Source: Sclerodactyla briareus (Eukaryota > Echinodermata > Holothuroidea > Dendrochirotida > Sclerodactylidae). From it: a stretch of 64,000 nt of DNA. Location of the stretch: positions 248,001 through 312,000 of the forward strand of contig JAODTK010005605.1 in NCBI GenBank assembly GCA_026419785.1. The letters are read 5' to 3'. Of the stretch, positions 36,426 to 49,339 are shown in pieces; the stretch's first letter is position 1, and the number at the start of each line of letters is the position of its first letter. The notes beneath the pieces are model-generated. The model saw nothing but the letters and a program-made list of their open reading frames with translations. It was not told the DNA's origin and did no database searches. The position numbers and the translations under genes were made by a program.

Positions 36426-37159
36426 AAGAGGATGTTGATTTCATTCAAAGTCTCCAAATATCTTATATATGCTACATGTTCTAACCCCCCGCAATTTGCA
36501 ATTTGCAAGTGATGCATGTCAGTTATCATTTATCACAGCGCCAACGCTCACCCAATTGAACTGCAGTAATTAAAAAAAAAAACGTACTTCTCGTCTTGAT
36601 GAAACGTTATTTCATTTTTTATTTCCTCGGCCGAAGGCGAAAAGGATCTATGTATTCACGCATGTATGTGTGCCTGTGTTTGTGTCGCTTTTTTAAACGA
36701 TAATGGAAGACACCGAGCTCCCAATATTCCTGAAGTGGGCGTGTTTCGAATGAAAATTTCAAAACCTTCGAACTTTGTTATCATATATAATGAGATGTTT
36801 TCAGGAAATACTATTAGCCACACTAAACATTCAGACATATTATAGAGCACGCATTTATTACACCTTTGTAAACCTCTCTTCTAGCAGCGGAAGTGTTCCT
36901 AAATGACTTTAAATTCACGTGGTGTGCTGTTTATAATAGTAACAAAGATAAGGAAGAAACTACGGACCCATTTCTGTATAACATTGTTTTTTTTTCAAGA
37001 GTTTTTGTGACAAAAAAAACTAGCGATATAAACGATTTACTATTACATGATATAATGTATGCAAACGGTATGGGTTTAAATATCCCCCACGAAATCTACA
37101 ATGAATGCTTTGATTAATTTTCAGAATTTGTATACGGTTCATTCGAAAAATGTCGGCTT

Positions 37160-37480
37160 CCTTGTGGAATTTCCTTGTGGACTCATGGTATACTACTTTA
37201 TAATTACAGCATTACGGTAGAATAACAGGACTTCAGTTCGAGTGGTTCAGTGATTATTTACATAATAGACGTCAATTTGTTCAGTATCCTCAACAACAAA
37301 ATCTACTATGTGTTCTATCAAAACAGGTGTTCCCCGGGTCCTTCTGTTCTAATTACATCCGATTTGCCGCTTGTTACTCCAATTTAAAATCCACGCCTTT
37401 AACGCAGATGATACAGCATTTTCTATGCAAACACCAATTTGCTTCTCCCACGTGATGTTAATACATACGGAAGTGATCGT
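37160..37480 (+). pseudogene. Reverse transcriptase fragment (FADD-like region)
   Basis: The frame reads YGITGLQFEWFSDYLHNRRQ followed by FVQ (about 37205-37285), the standard helix before the GxPQGS motif. After a frame change it gives a broken GVP block and then NADDTAFSM, where the catalytic F/YADD has an Asn substitution (about 37390-37420). Stops and the altered catalytic motif make it inactive. It lies downstream of the fragment at 36290 but repeats an earlier domain, so it is a separate copy or a rearranged one. Confidence 0.8.
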
Positions 37481-37680
37481 TTGGGGGCATGCTGCCGCCA
37501 ACCTACACGATAAATTCATATTTGACAGTTTGATTCAGAATATGCATGCAACCCCTCTTCTTAGAACTGTAGAAAGACCCGGATTCTTAGATTCGATATT
37601 GTTGATTAATCACAGTAGGAGGCCTACTGCTATATTTATAGCTTCGAATAGCTTTTGACAACTCTGTTGCTAGTCTGATA

Positions 37681-38289
37681 CTCTGTACACAAAACACACT
37701 TTAGTTTTCCTACTAGAACAACTAAGATGATTACTTACCCTTCTGAAACTACTGACTCTCAGGCATTTCTTAAGTCCTATCGGCCTTTAGTAGGGATATT
37801 TATCAGCATCATTGAAAGAAATCAACTACACATTATTCCAGCGTAATGAAAGAACATCTATTACAGCAAATCAGACTGTGTCGTTCAACTTGCTCTTTGT
37901 GAACTTAGTAGTGGGTGGGTGGGGTGTGGTGGGTTTCGCTTTTGTTTGTTTCCACATTTGTTGTGTTCTCGGTTGAAGTCGTTCATCATTCATTAACGGA
38001 GAGGGGTCTGTCTTTCGTTATACAATCTGTCAACTAGTCTTTCTGGTAGTCCTCTTATAAGCTGAGGCCATTCTTTCCTTACCCTATTGTATTGTTCAGT
38101 TGTAACCATATTGTATTTGGCTCTAATGGGTAAAAAGGTCGAATCCAATCCCCCTGCCTAAAATTGGAAAAATCCGGGGTGCAGCAGAACGAGTGGTATT
38201 TTTTATTTTTTTTTTGGGGGGGAGGGGGAGTGAGTATGGTATTTGGTGTATTTACAAGCCCCCAGATGGTCGGAAGCCAAGTCCATGTA
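37681..38289. other. No feature recognised
   Basis: AT-rich sequence containing a T8 run followed by a G-rich run at about 38205-38230. No gene or repeat head is seen. Confidence 0.35.
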
Positions 38290-39290
38290 ATGTGATTATC
38301 ATCTGTGTTTTCTCATATGAATAAGAATCCACAAAGCCAAAAGCTTAAGTTGATCTTGACTCTCTGTAAACCTATAGCCAACACAAGGACACATGGAGAT
38401 TGTACCAGCTATATGACCTCTGTATGACTCCTGACCTGACCCCAAAACATAGGGTGTCATGTACTCCATCTGGGAACACCTACCAAGTATGAACTCAATC
38501 AACCCAGGTGGGGTCGATTTATCGTGTTCATACAAGCCCAAAATTGCCAAATTATTTGAATTTTTTTCACCAATTTATTTTTTTCGGACCAAAATTCACG
38601 CCTGACCTATACCAAAAACAATAAGGTTCCTGTAACCCCCCATAAGAAAGCACACACCAAATTTGCACCCCATCAGACCAACCATTCGGGACTTACGTGT
38701 TCACAAGGTTTTCAGACACGTTTGTGCCCTCTGGTGACCTCAAAGATCTACCTCTGACCTTACCCCAAAACAACAGGTTCATGTACTCTCAATGGGAAAC
38801 ACACGGGGATAATTATTGGTCTGTAAGGTCATTATCGTGCTCACGAAGCCAAAATTGGCCAAATTATTGACTTTTCACAAAAATTTTCTATTTTTTGAAC
38901 GAAAATTTCACCCCGACCTTACCAAAAACAATAGGTTCATGTACTCCCCATGATAGAGCTACCACCAAATTGTGACTAGTCAGACCAACATTCTGACCTT
39001 ATCGTTGTTCACAAGGTTTTTCATAGACTTTGACCTCTGGTGACCTCAGATGAACCTCTGACCTGACCCCCAAAATGATAGAGGGGTTTTCATGTCTCAT
39101 CATGTGGAACACACATACCAAGTATGAGCTTGTCCATCCACCCCATTTCCTGGGGTCGAGTTAATTGTGGTCCAAAGCCAGGCGTCCACACACTTACACA
39201 CACACACACATACCACATACATACAAAAGCTACACACATACACAAACACGGCATGACTGCATAATTCCTCCGACTTCGTCCAAGGAATCA
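38290..39290 (-). repeat. AGGTCA repeat family, inverted copy, about 3 units
   Basis: On the minus strand the copy starts at the head (GACGAAGTCGGAGGAATTATGCAGTCATGCC read inward from 39290). A TG-rich stretch at about 39190-39245 and units with the CGACCCC, ATACTTGGTATG, GGTCAGGTCAGAGGTTC and AGTACAGGAACC-type blocks follow. It is the reverse orientation of the array at 32002-34460. Confidence 0.8.
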
Positions 39291-42160
39291 AAAAGCGTTG
39301 AAAATAGTAACGCATAGATGGTTATTTTGGGATTGACCTATCATGGACTTAGATAGGGTCGACAGACTAGGACAGGAGAGTAATAAAAAAATCCGACTAA
39401 CTGCAGTATTTTCGTAAAGGCCTATATACAGAGTGTGAGTAGGGGGTATAACATCATGGGTGTGTATCTGTATAGCCGAGGGTTATCGAGGAGCTGACAT
39501 TGTTATAGAATCAGACGTCTTGTGAACATTGCTCGCTTATACAAGTAAATGGGTGGTAGGTGGGTGTTGCGAACGGTACGGGTATTGCGGGCAGCTGAGT
39601 GTAGCGCCAAACATATTTAGAACGAGTATCCTGACGCGAAAATGGGGAAATTAAGTGCCTCTCAAGTCCTGGATCTGTTGTACATTGAAACGTGGGTTCC
39701 AACACACTTTTTTTTTTTCATTTTTCATGCTAATCTGGAGGCATATTTTGGCAAAAATGGCAGAGAGGGGCCATTTTTCATTCAATTTTCGGGGCGCCCT
39801 CTTGGTTTTATGCCATATTTGAAAACATTTGATTACAAAAATACTGATAAAAAGTTTAATTGGGAATTCCTTGTGCCTTAAAACATAAATAGACCCTGTT
39901 CATCTCCCATTGGTAATTTAGTACAGTTGGTGCCAACAGTGAAAAATTGCGGCCATTTTGGACGGGACTGGGATTTTCGGGAGTTGTTAAAGTATGTTAA
40001 TCCTACACATTTTTTCTGGACCTATGTTTAAAAAATCAGCTTGTTACCAGAACATGTCCATCTTTAGGGCATTTTGAGCTTATGCTCTCCGCCTATTGAA
40101 GGCCTCAGCCGGCTCCGAAGGGCCTTGTTCATTTTCTTGTCTCATGTTTTCGAAGAAAGCAAACGTTTGTCGTCAAACCCATTTTTTTTTTCTCACAATC
40201 CAGTCAATTACAAATCTACGCAATCTTCACACACTACGGCCGGTAGTTATATCCAACTATTTCAATGTTTCACTGATGTGAAGGCTCGGGAATGTGGATA
40301 TGGCTAAAATTCATCCTAGCGGCATGCTCTCCGACGCTGCATCTCCTGCCAGGAGTACAGGGACCGCGGAGGTCCCTTGTTTGGGTCCGGGCGCAATCCC
40401 TTAAAGCCAAGGATTCTGGGGCACTCTGGGGGACGCAGATCGAAGTTTTTTTCTTGCCACGAAAATGCAATGCATGAACACTTATCAAACCAGAGAATTC
40501 AGGAACTTATAGAGAAAGAGGCGACTTGTCGCTTGTTGACCTCCTCTAATGGTGCTTTCAGCTGGCCAGGGCAATCCTAGGCTATGCTAGAAGTATGCGC
40601 CTCCAGCTAGGGGTACAGGCGGGGACCCAAAAACCCGGGTTTGGCCAGGGGCAAACCACGGAGGGCCAACAAAGTGAGGCAGTACTGGAGGGAACGAATC
40701 GCAATTTTGCATTGACACGTGCCATCTTCTATTCAACAAATCTCAAGTTGTTAGAAACCATGCCATAGTCGCAAAAACTGGGGTACGAATTGTCATGAAC
40801 AGCAGAACAGAACACAATCTGGAGTATACAGGAAGGGAGGGGCGCAGATCGGGTACGCTATGAGATCAGAGGGGGTGAACCCAGAACCGCACAGAACAAG
40901 ATCTTCCCGAAATACAGACAGACAGAACGTTGTTGGTTATGATACCGACACGAAAAACGAAACGACAGAAACAGCGCGTACAATTTTTTGCATCAAAAAT
41001 AAAGCCTCAGCGCCAAGATAGGGGCAATGTGATAAGGAAAATATTTTTCAAGAAATTACGGGTCCTTTGAATTTAATTCCTTGAACAATCCATCAAACAC
41101 GGGGAGGATGGGCATTTCATTTGCTGATAATGTCCCCCACCGGCAGTGGCGTGATTTGTTGCGGCTTTGGGAGGGGGGGGGGGGGGGATTACGGGTACGA
41201 CACACGGTCTAGGCGGAGCGCCCACCATTGGAGGACCATCCAGACAGGCCGGAAAAAGGCACTTGCCGGAGTGTGTGTTGTATTAGAGCTGCATTAAAAC
41301 CGGCTTTGAAATATGGATTTTTTATGTCTGAAATTTCTACGTCAATGAGAAAATAAACAATCTATTTTTTTTTAGTGGTTTTTTTTTAGTAGTAATGTAA
41401 TACCGTGATCTGATGAGTCGAGGCGATTTAAGGAATCGACTACCATGCATTCCCCTTCATTCATTCCATCTGGAAGTTCCATATAGTCTTTGATTATCGC
41501 AAGTTACATTTTTCAATCAGTCCATGGGCCTACATTTCCAGGTGTCCGTAATGGTCGAATCATAGCCATAGCACTGATTTCTCAAACCATGACATCGTCT
41601 TCCAATATCAGGGGGGGGGGGGCGGGTTTGAATTTGTGTGAATCTGGGGGGCGGATGGGCGTTAGTATTATCTAAGTCGAGCCGACACCATAGGTTGGGG
41701 CGCGAGCATTGAAGAGAAGTTTCGTTTTACAGACCCCAGCAGATCAGATTCAGGAAACAGAAGTTCTCGGGCCTATGGCAGTGAGCAACACCACTGAAAT
41801 GATTGACCATAATTCAAAAACTTGATCAAATGTTATTCCTACAAATTCTCTATCGTAGCCTTCAGTCCGACCATACCTCTAATTTTAGAGGTATGCCACT
41901 GCCCATAGGGGACCCTTCCAGTTGGGTTAGAGGTTTGCTTGGATTTGCGTGAAACAAACACTGTCGTGGAAAATGTGAGCATTTTTCGGGCCTTTGAATA
42001 AAAGAAGATCGCAGCCATCAGCAGGAAGAAAATGTTGTCATTTTCAGATTTGTTTCTGTCCATTTTTCCGCCTCCCAAATTTTTACTTGTATCAGAAATG
42101 TTTTGCCCCCGCTACCGCGCCATATTGTAGTGCCAAAGTCAATTCACGTAAAACATCGTA
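39291..42160. other. Intergenic sequence, no gene recognised; weak internal duplication
   Basis: Blocks near 40310-40450 and 40575-40710 share the order CTAG, then GTACAGGxxGGGACC, then a run ending CGAATCG/AGATCG, suggesting an old ~265-bp tandem duplication. A 15-G tract lies at 41173-41187 and a shorter one at about 41610. Open frames here are short and without domains. Confidence 0.4.
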
Positions 42161-42240
42161 CTGATGTGCACGATCCCCTCCCACCCCCCCCCAACGCGTT
42201 GTGTTTTCGGCATATTGTTTCATCCAACTACATTTGTGCA

Positions 42241-42875
42241 GGCGGGTAAATCGCCGAGTTGTATATCCACGCAGAAATGTCCTTGTGGACCTGCGTTACA
42301 GAAAGACACAGTTGTAAATTATATCCATTTGACCTCCGGTGACGTTGATGAGATGCTTACCTGTTGTTTGGACAAACTGTAGTCCACATTCTCCAAGTTA
42401 GAAAAAATGCATAACAAATGAGCAAATTCGACCTCCCGGGACCATAAATGATATTCATGTCGTTGCGGATTAAAAACGTCAAATCCACCAAGTTTCTCTA
42501 AAATCCGCAAATCGTGATAAAGACACAAAATTTACCTGACATCACCGTCATGGTTTTTTAGGGGACCACTTTGTCGCCTCCCACCGAGTTTCCGTGTAAA
42601 TAGGGACAAACTAGTTTATTTTCGTGAAAAACCACGCAACTAGAGGGCAGCAGAATCCAGTAAAGCCCAATTTCGAACTCATCCGAGATTCACTAGACGG
42701 ACACATGTTGTACGAGTTTCGTGTCAACGGGATCGATAAAAATGTGCCCATTGGATAATTATTGAGCTAAACAGATAGTTACCGGCGGCGGCGGAGACGG
42801 CGGCGGCACACCCCAAAAAAACCATAATATCACGGACACTTCCAGTGTTGCAGGGATGTAATTGAGAAGCAGCAC
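42241..42875 (+). repeat. Hairpin-ended GGC repeat family, copy 2
   Basis: The head palindrome GGCGGGTAAATCGCC is at 42241-42255. The shared body block CGAACTCATCCGAGATTCACT is near 42672. A GGC-rich tract (42783-42807) is followed by CCATAATATCACGGACACTT then CCAGTGTTGCAGGGATGT, a degenerate version of the terminal hairpin seen at 4140-4174. Confidence 0.65.
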
Positions 42876-45060
42876 GCCAGGCTGACAAAAAGCCACCGTT
42901 ATAAACAATAAGGATTAGAAGTGGACTAACCTCTAGCCAATGGTTGTGCAGAGATTGAGGGTTAGGAAAAATGCTAGTTGGATTCAGCATTGGGAGGAGG
43001 GGGGGCAGCTAATGTGACCCAAACAAATTCGAAGAAGATGTTTTATTGTGCCTGGGGCAGCGAAATTTCGTATTTTGGCCTCCTCAACATGAAATTTTAG
43101 CATTTGCTTACGAAATATGTGTAGCCTTTGAGGTATGCCCCCCCCCCAATGTGACCCGAGTGACCAAGAAGTTTTTGGACACAAAAACTTTTTTTTTGGC
43201 AGTTAGTAGAGTTGCAGCTGGTATTTAGCAAATATGCAGCAGCATGCGTCTATAGGAGCCCATAAATTGTACTTATTTGCCAATAGGGAGGGTGAGGCCA
43301 TTTAGGAGAGCGCACTTCCATGGGTACGCCTCAACCCCCCCCCCCCCCCAGAATAATCTCTCGGTACGCGCTGTTGCTTACCCCCCGCCATTTTGTTAAT
43401 TATTTTGGGAGATGCATGCCTGGATTAATGGGAGATGATCTCAACCGCCGCCCATCCCCAACATCAAATATAGGGGGGAGTTTCCCCCCATCCCCCCCCC
43501 AGGATCTACGCCTATGCCCACCGAGAAAAAAATATTGCAGAAATGATGACGCATCCAATTATAGTGACCCCACTTGGAAGAGTCGCGTTTTTTACAGTTG
43601 CAGTTCAGTTGGAATTTACCAAGGAAAACTTTCTGTCAAATTTGAAACCTGAGTCTCATTGATATAGAAAAACAATAATGTCCGATAATTGGCTATATGA
43701 TCGCCCGACACTTTTGAAATGAAACCAATTGTAAATCATTGACGGTACAAACAGCGCCTGTCGCCATGGCAATGCAAATATTGAAGGCAAAATGCAAAAA
43801 AATGTGATCCAAACTTACATTTCGTTTTACAATTCGACGGTTGGCAATTTATTTGGAATTTATCAAGGAAGGGGACAGTTTTAGAGAGAGAATTATTTTT
43901 TTGTAGGTTCAGGTGGTTAATCAAGATAACCGTTCAAAAATTCCAATTGGAACCGAATTTTCACCCTATCCCGAAGAACCCCAACACAATTTGGTAAAGG
44001 GTCACATAAGCCCGCCGGCGCGGAGCGTAACTTTTCGTAGAAATTAGAGTAGAGTATGCCATGACCTTTTCACAAATAGCTTCTCGCAATGCATGTGGTC
44101 TAGCTAAGGGGCAAAGTAGGCAATCTATGGAAGGCCAAATAGGAATTTTCAGGGATTAAAAATGATTTTCAGTCTGAGAATTAGACATTTTAAGTCCAGA
44201 TCTGTCACGATAATTTGTAAAATATGAACGCGGAAAATATACTTAAATTTGGAGAATATGCACGGTGAAGGTTAGGAAGATAATAGAAATTTACAAGTTT
44301 TTTCAATACAGCTACACAAAAATGCCCCCTGAAGTATCCAGAGCATCGAAACCTATCCAACAATGACCACCGCGACATGCTATTTGCGAAAGGCTCTCAA
44401 TTGCTATTATGTTGATTGATGGCACAGCAATGGCAGTGGGCGGAAGAAGTTAGAGAATAGTTGACTAGAAATACGGACACGCAAATAGCGTTGTATGTGC
44501 ATGGAGATGTGATAAGGTAGGCATATAAAAATATTGCTACCCAGGTATGGGGGGGGGGGGTTATGTTGTAATAAATCGCCTCCACCCAAGTTCATGAGGG
44601 GAATACCCCTCCACCCTCCCCTCCGCCCACCAGGATCGCCGCCCCTGGGTGACAGTGTGACCGGCCCTGTATAGGATAGCGCGCGACTACCTCAATTCAA
44701 CAATTTGTAAGTTGAAGTTGTCGCTGTTGGTAGGTTGATCGGCCCAACGTTTCAATCAAGTACACCAAAAATAGAAGAAGACTGTACACAGCTGTTCTAA
44801 AATAGTTATTGCTCTGGCCAATGGAAACACAGCTATCGGGACGAGTGTTATGGATGATGCAATGAACTGGTCCTGATAACTCACAGATCCTTTCTTACGA
44901 TAAAAAAAATAGCTCCAAAATTGGTTACAAATTCATTCATTGAGTGAACTGGAAGCGTAAAAACACATTTGAAGACTGGCATTGTGAAAATGAATAAAAA
45001 CAAATTGATTACCAGAAGTTGTTAATGGACGTGATGCTTGAAGTTTGCTTTTAGGAAACA
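42876..45060. other. Intergenic sequence with several C/G tracts, no gene recognised
   Basis: It contains C or G runs at about 43140-43147, 43335-43349 (15 C), 43492-43500 and 44549-44560 (12 G). Surrounding short frames (for example 43320-43652) owe their length to these tracts. No repeat head or conserved peptide is seen. Confidence 0.4.
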
Positions 45061-45385
45061 GGTTCATCCGCGAGTTATGTGCCTATTGACGTAGTGAGGT
45101 GTGTTTGTTTAGCTACGCCATGTTGTTGTACAGTACAAGCTGAAACATATGGAAAAGTACGCGAACCGCCACATGCACAGAATACTGTATTGATCATCGC
45201 GAATCGCGCGGCGAATCATTTGCCATATTGTAACCACTTTGAAACGAATAGAAAAACTCAGCGATATGAAGGAAAACCTGATTTATCGTTAATCATGGCG
45301 CTTTTATAGCAAAACAGCAGCGGCACTTTTTTTGCAATTCGGCAACGGATTGTGACCGGCAATAGATTACCATGGCGTCGTAAGT
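45061..45385 (+). other. Possible first exon / promoter-proximal region upstream of the ATF4-like gene
   Basis: This segment is less repetitive and locally richer in CpG than its surroundings. It ends in ACCATGGCGTC|GTAAGTATT, a good start context directly followed by a consensus-like donor. The phase of that putative start does not fit the best frame of the exon at 51524, and the ~6-kb gap is full of repeats. The call is speculative. Confidence 0.15.
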
Positions 45386-45549
45386 ATTTTGATGAATTTC
45401 AGAGCAAATTTACACGGAAGTGAAGTCGTTCAATGGCGTCAGTTACATTGCATTGGGGCCTAGGCTAGCTAGGCAGCAACTGTAATGTTGTGTTGTTACT
45501 AGGCCTTTTTTTTTAAAAAAAAAAAAAAAGGACTAATCTGTAGTTTGTA

Positions 45550-45790
45550 CCATCGGACATCGTGCCACTGTGTGTGTGGCAAATGAAATTTAACACCCAA
45601 AAGTGTTATGTGCTTCGTATACCTGCTGGAAGTATTCCAGTAAATACCATCTATAAGTGGTACCATCTTGGAGAACACAACCTCTTATACCTAGGCCTAC
45701 CTTGGTGTCATACTTGTCCAAGATCTCACACAATCAGAGCCGCATTTTACAGTGAATTATTTTCACAGTGCCGCGTGCAAATATTAAGTT
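45550..45790 (+). pseudogene. Reverse transcriptase fragment (post-catalytic region)
   Basis: The frame reads WQMKFNTQKCYVLRIPAG and, after small frame changes, YLGVILVQDLTQSEPHF. It matches the WxxxFNxxKCxxxxI ... YLGVxLxxDLxWxxH region found after the catalytic domain of LINE reverse transcriptases. It is a short, broken fragment. Confidence 0.75.
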
Positions 45791-46075
45791 AATTACTCAC
45801 CCTTATCATGTCGTAAACCAACCGCGCCTTGTCGAATGATTCCAATAATGTCGAGGAAGGATGGGGGGGGGTGCACAGCATGGGTTAGTGATCGCCATCC
45901 TGGGGGAGGGGTTCTTAAGGGCAAAATTTTCGGTTATCTAGGGGGGCTGAGATGCAAAATGGTGGACTTCCTGACATAAATTCACTCCCTGTCATCTAAT
46001 TTTTTTCATTTTCTTAACAATAACATTTCAACCCAAGCTTGGATTTTTTTTTTTTGGGGGGGGCCATGCCCACCC

Positions 46076-46653
46076 ACAGGCCCCCTCAACTTTCTATAGT
46101 ATACAGTATATAAATACTGAAAGGTACGACTCTCGTCTGCCGATGACTAACAGTTAAGCACCTGCGATTATCCGATTCAAACTCGAATTATGACCTTATT
46201 CCACCATCTTTGGAGGAAAAAGTTGCCCTCACCTGGAGAATCTGTGTTGTAAACTCACTCTGCATAGTTTTTTTTTTTCTCAAACTCGTCACAAGTCTTG
46301 TGTGTTGATTGAATTTTTTTCTGGTCTCAAGACGCTCCGTGTCCAGCGAAAGTCAAAGCATAAAAATAAACAGATTGTGTCATACTTTGACTTTCACTGG
46401 ACACCGAGATGTCTTGAGACCAGAAATTCACCCACACATCAAGACTATGACAGTTTTGAAGGAAAAATACTGCAGAGCTGATTTTAAAACACATATCCTC
46501 CAGGTGACAAACTGTTTCCTCCAAATATGGTGGAATTAGGTCATAATTCGAGCTTGAATCCGATAAACGCAGGCTGCTTAACGGTAGTCATGGCGAAGAG
46601 TCCTACCTTTCAATATTTATATCTGTATACTATGGCACGTTGCGGGGGCCTGT
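46076..46653. repeat. Long foldback inverted repeat (~578 bp)
   Basis: Left arm about 46076-46362, right arm about 46379-46653, loop about 16 bp. Centre pairing: GGTCTCAAGACGCTCCGTGT with ACACCGAGATGTCTTGAGACC. Outer pairing: ACAGGCCCCC with GGGGGCCTGT, CTATAGTATACAG with CTGTATACTATGG, and AATACTGAAAGGT with ACCTTTCAATATT. Intermediate blocks such as ATTATGACCTTATTCCACCA pair with TGGTGGAATTAGGTCATAAT. The arms are imperfect, with scattered indels. Nothing coding is present. It lies between two RT fragments. Confidence 0.92.
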
Positions 46654-47019
46654 GTGCCCACCCATAGCTACATGCTGAAGATCCAGTCTTTTATTAACAA
46701 AGGGACTCAGGGGAGGGGGGGGAGTACCAACAGGCCACTTGTGTGTGCTGAATACGCTTACCACTGCGGAGGGGGGGGGGCAGAAAATTTGAATTGTAGA
46801 TGCACTCAAAGCATTTTCCTAGCATTTGGAAAGGTCGTTTCCAGTGCCTACTTGCTCAATTTCACCTGCAGGCTGCATCGTGCCTAGCAGATGTTCGAAC
46901 AGAAGGACTAGGCTAGGGGCCTTAGACTTCTAGTGTTGACCTTACTGTAATCTGTAATTGTTGCGAACGGCACCTTCTAAAGCCTCTTCTTTTTTTTTCA
47001 AGGTGCCGCATGCGGCTCT

Positions 47020-47790
47020 CGGTGCCGCGTTTGGACATGGCTGCTTGGTGTTGATATCCGAAACGATCTTAAATTGAACACCCACGTAAATCGGATGACT
47101 CTGGCAGCAAATAAAACGCTTGGTTTTGCTAGCAGCAACCTAAACTTTTGCGCAACGGAAATCAGAATCGAAGTGTAATCATACTCTCAGTCGTCCCTCC
47201 GTCGAGTATTGCTCTTGTCTGGGACCCACCCATACGACGTAAGTCATCCCAAAAGGTCTAAAAAATTCAAAGGCGCGCAGCCAGAATGACTCAGCGACTA
47301 TGACTGGGAACACAGTGCATCCACTCTTGTCCAAAAGCTTGACTGGGAGAAGCTTTCTACCAGAAGGGAGATAATGCAACTAGCCGTACCGATCCTTAAC
47401 TACCTGCAGCTGACCAAAACTAGAACCCGGCGTCAAGACGATAATCATTCAAATCGAACATCAGACATGTCGGATCGGTTATAAATATTCATTCATCCCG
47501 CGAACCACAAGAGAGTGGAACAACCTCCCATCAAGCATTACAGCAACCCGATCTCTTCAAAGGTGCTGTCTGGGACAGTACCGACCTTGACTACCTGCAT
47601 TCGACCCAACGAAGAACCACCCCGTTCAAACGATAATAATTACATCGAACATCATACATGTCGGGACTGTTATAAATATTCATTCATCCCGCGAACCACA
47701 AGAGAGTGGTGGAACAACCTCCCATCAAGCATTACAGCAACCCTGATCTCTTCAAAGCTGCTGTCTGGGACAATAAGAGACATCGGTGGG
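47020..47790 (+). pseudogene. LINE C-terminal fragment with an internal ~190-bp duplication
   Basis: The frame from about 47040 reads LLGVDIRNDLKLNTHVNRMT then LAANKTLGFASSNLNF, followed across frame breaks by RPSVEYCSCVWDPPI-like sequence and DWEKLSTRREIMQL. This is the standard C-terminal region of non-LTR ORF2. The final block (TRRQDDN, then IHPANHKRVEQPPIKHYSNP) appears twice, at about 47425-47570 and 47615-47770. The duplication is about 190 bp and tandem. Confidence 0.85.
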
Positions 47791-48249
47791 TTTTTGTTGA
47801 CTGTTAGATGCTAGGAATTTTGCACGGCCGGGACTCGAACGCAAATGATCACGTGATTCAGCAACCAGCGCGTGTTGTCAAGGAGGAAGTTTTAGGTAAT
47901 TTTGTATAAAATCAGTTGCTATCAGTGGCGTGCTATCTGATCAGTCTCTTTTGCGACTGTTAGATGATTTAAGGGTGTCACATGACTCGTCAGCCAATCA
48001 GCTTCCCTAGATTGAAGGCTAATTACGTAATTATCTAACACTAACAGTCGACTAAACGCAGCCAATATTTGGGATGATCTACTATTTTTCACCACCGCAC
48101 ACCCTATCCTGCTCGTTTTCCCTCGGGGGAATGTTGGGCAGTATTACCGAAGAAGTGATACTGAACCTTGAACGTCGTATACTGGTCACGCTCCTGTTAT
48201 AATCCAAACAACCAGGAAAGGGGTTGGCAGCCAAACGAAAACTGTTGGT
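47791..48249. other. No feature recognised
   Basis: Unique-looking sequence with no RT motif or open frame, between two LINE fragments of opposite orientation. Confidence 0.35.
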
Positions 48250-48254
48250 CCGGT

Positions 48255-48806
48255 CTAGATGACAGCATTCAGGAGGTTGTTAACTGCGTTTTGGGAGCTG
48301 TCTATGTTCTGGATAACCGCTATGATGTAAGGTAGCATGTTCCAGTCTGTATGTCCTTGGGACAAACAAGTATTTGTAAGTCCTTGTTGGCGGATATAAT
48401 AGCATAACGAGTCTGGGATGGTTCTGCGTATTGACGCGAACCGGCGTAGAGTCATCAATGGGTAGCACAAGTGTGAATAAGAATTGCCTGCTTAAACACA
48501 ACATAAGGCCTGGAATTTGTTGTATTGAGGGGCTTGGACTGAGAGTGTTGACCATCTGCGTGGCGCAACCAGGCGTTTTAGAGTGGTAATCATAAAGAAT
48601 GAACGCCGCTGCCATCTTTTGGATTTTTTCAAGATGGTCAACATTTTTTTTTGGGTGTAGGGGTCCCACGCAGCCGAAGCATACTCGAGAAGGGGGTGTC
48701 TGACAAGGGTTTTGTAAGCCTCAAGCTTTGTTGATTGGCCACAAGAATGTAAATTTCTCTTAATAAAAACCAAGAGATCTGTTAGCTTTACTACAGATGG
48801 AGTCAA
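48255..48806 (-). pseudogene. LINE C-terminal fragment, minus strand
   Basis: On the minus strand from 48806 the frame reads KLTDLLVFIKRNLHSCGQST then KLEAYKTLVR and LLEYASAAWDPYTQK. After a frame change it gives VDHLEKIQKMAAAFILYDYH and ends LFVPRTYRLEHATLH. This follows the LGFLKRNLxxC ... AYKxLVRPxLEYAxxVWDPxT ... LExVQRRAARF ... FxPRTIREWN pattern of non-LTR ORF2 C-termini. It has several frame changes, is a separate copy from that at 47020, and lies in the opposite orientation. Confidence 0.85.
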
Positions 48807-49339
48807 TGTGAGTCATCAGAAATGGTAATTCCCTAATATGAATGGTGTTTCACAACAGAAAGCAGTTTACCTCCAAATAGATAGACTAACATATGGGGTA
48901 TACATTATGCAATTATACCCACCCTACAAATATGCTACTGACAGTCCCTCAAAGTTTATGATCAAAACCTACATGCTGCTGTCCTCAAAAAAGGGCGTCC
49001 CTGATCCCACATAAATGGGTGCTGCTTCCGTTTTCTTTGGCTCTCGATAGATAAGAATTGAGATGTAGGAAGCATTGTGAATTGCCGTGGAAGCTGGAAC
49101 GTCATCTAGGGAACCTTGTACAATTCAATTTCATGCCATGGTTGCACTGAATTTCAGATGTATCACAATGCAAACCACAGCGATCATTCCAATGCATTTG
49201 GGCATCCCAGTCCTGAATTACAATTCATTCCAGAGTGCCCTGACAATAGACTGCCAGGTTTTGTTTTGGGTTATAGTTTATACTGAAAAAAGTCCCAAAT
49301 AAATAAGTTCTAAACCTATCATAGTGGTTCATTGTGAGA

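Noticed and set aside
45079..45309. A 76-residue protein gene
   Set aside because: No domain or homology; it may be 5' flanking sequence of the downstream gene at most.
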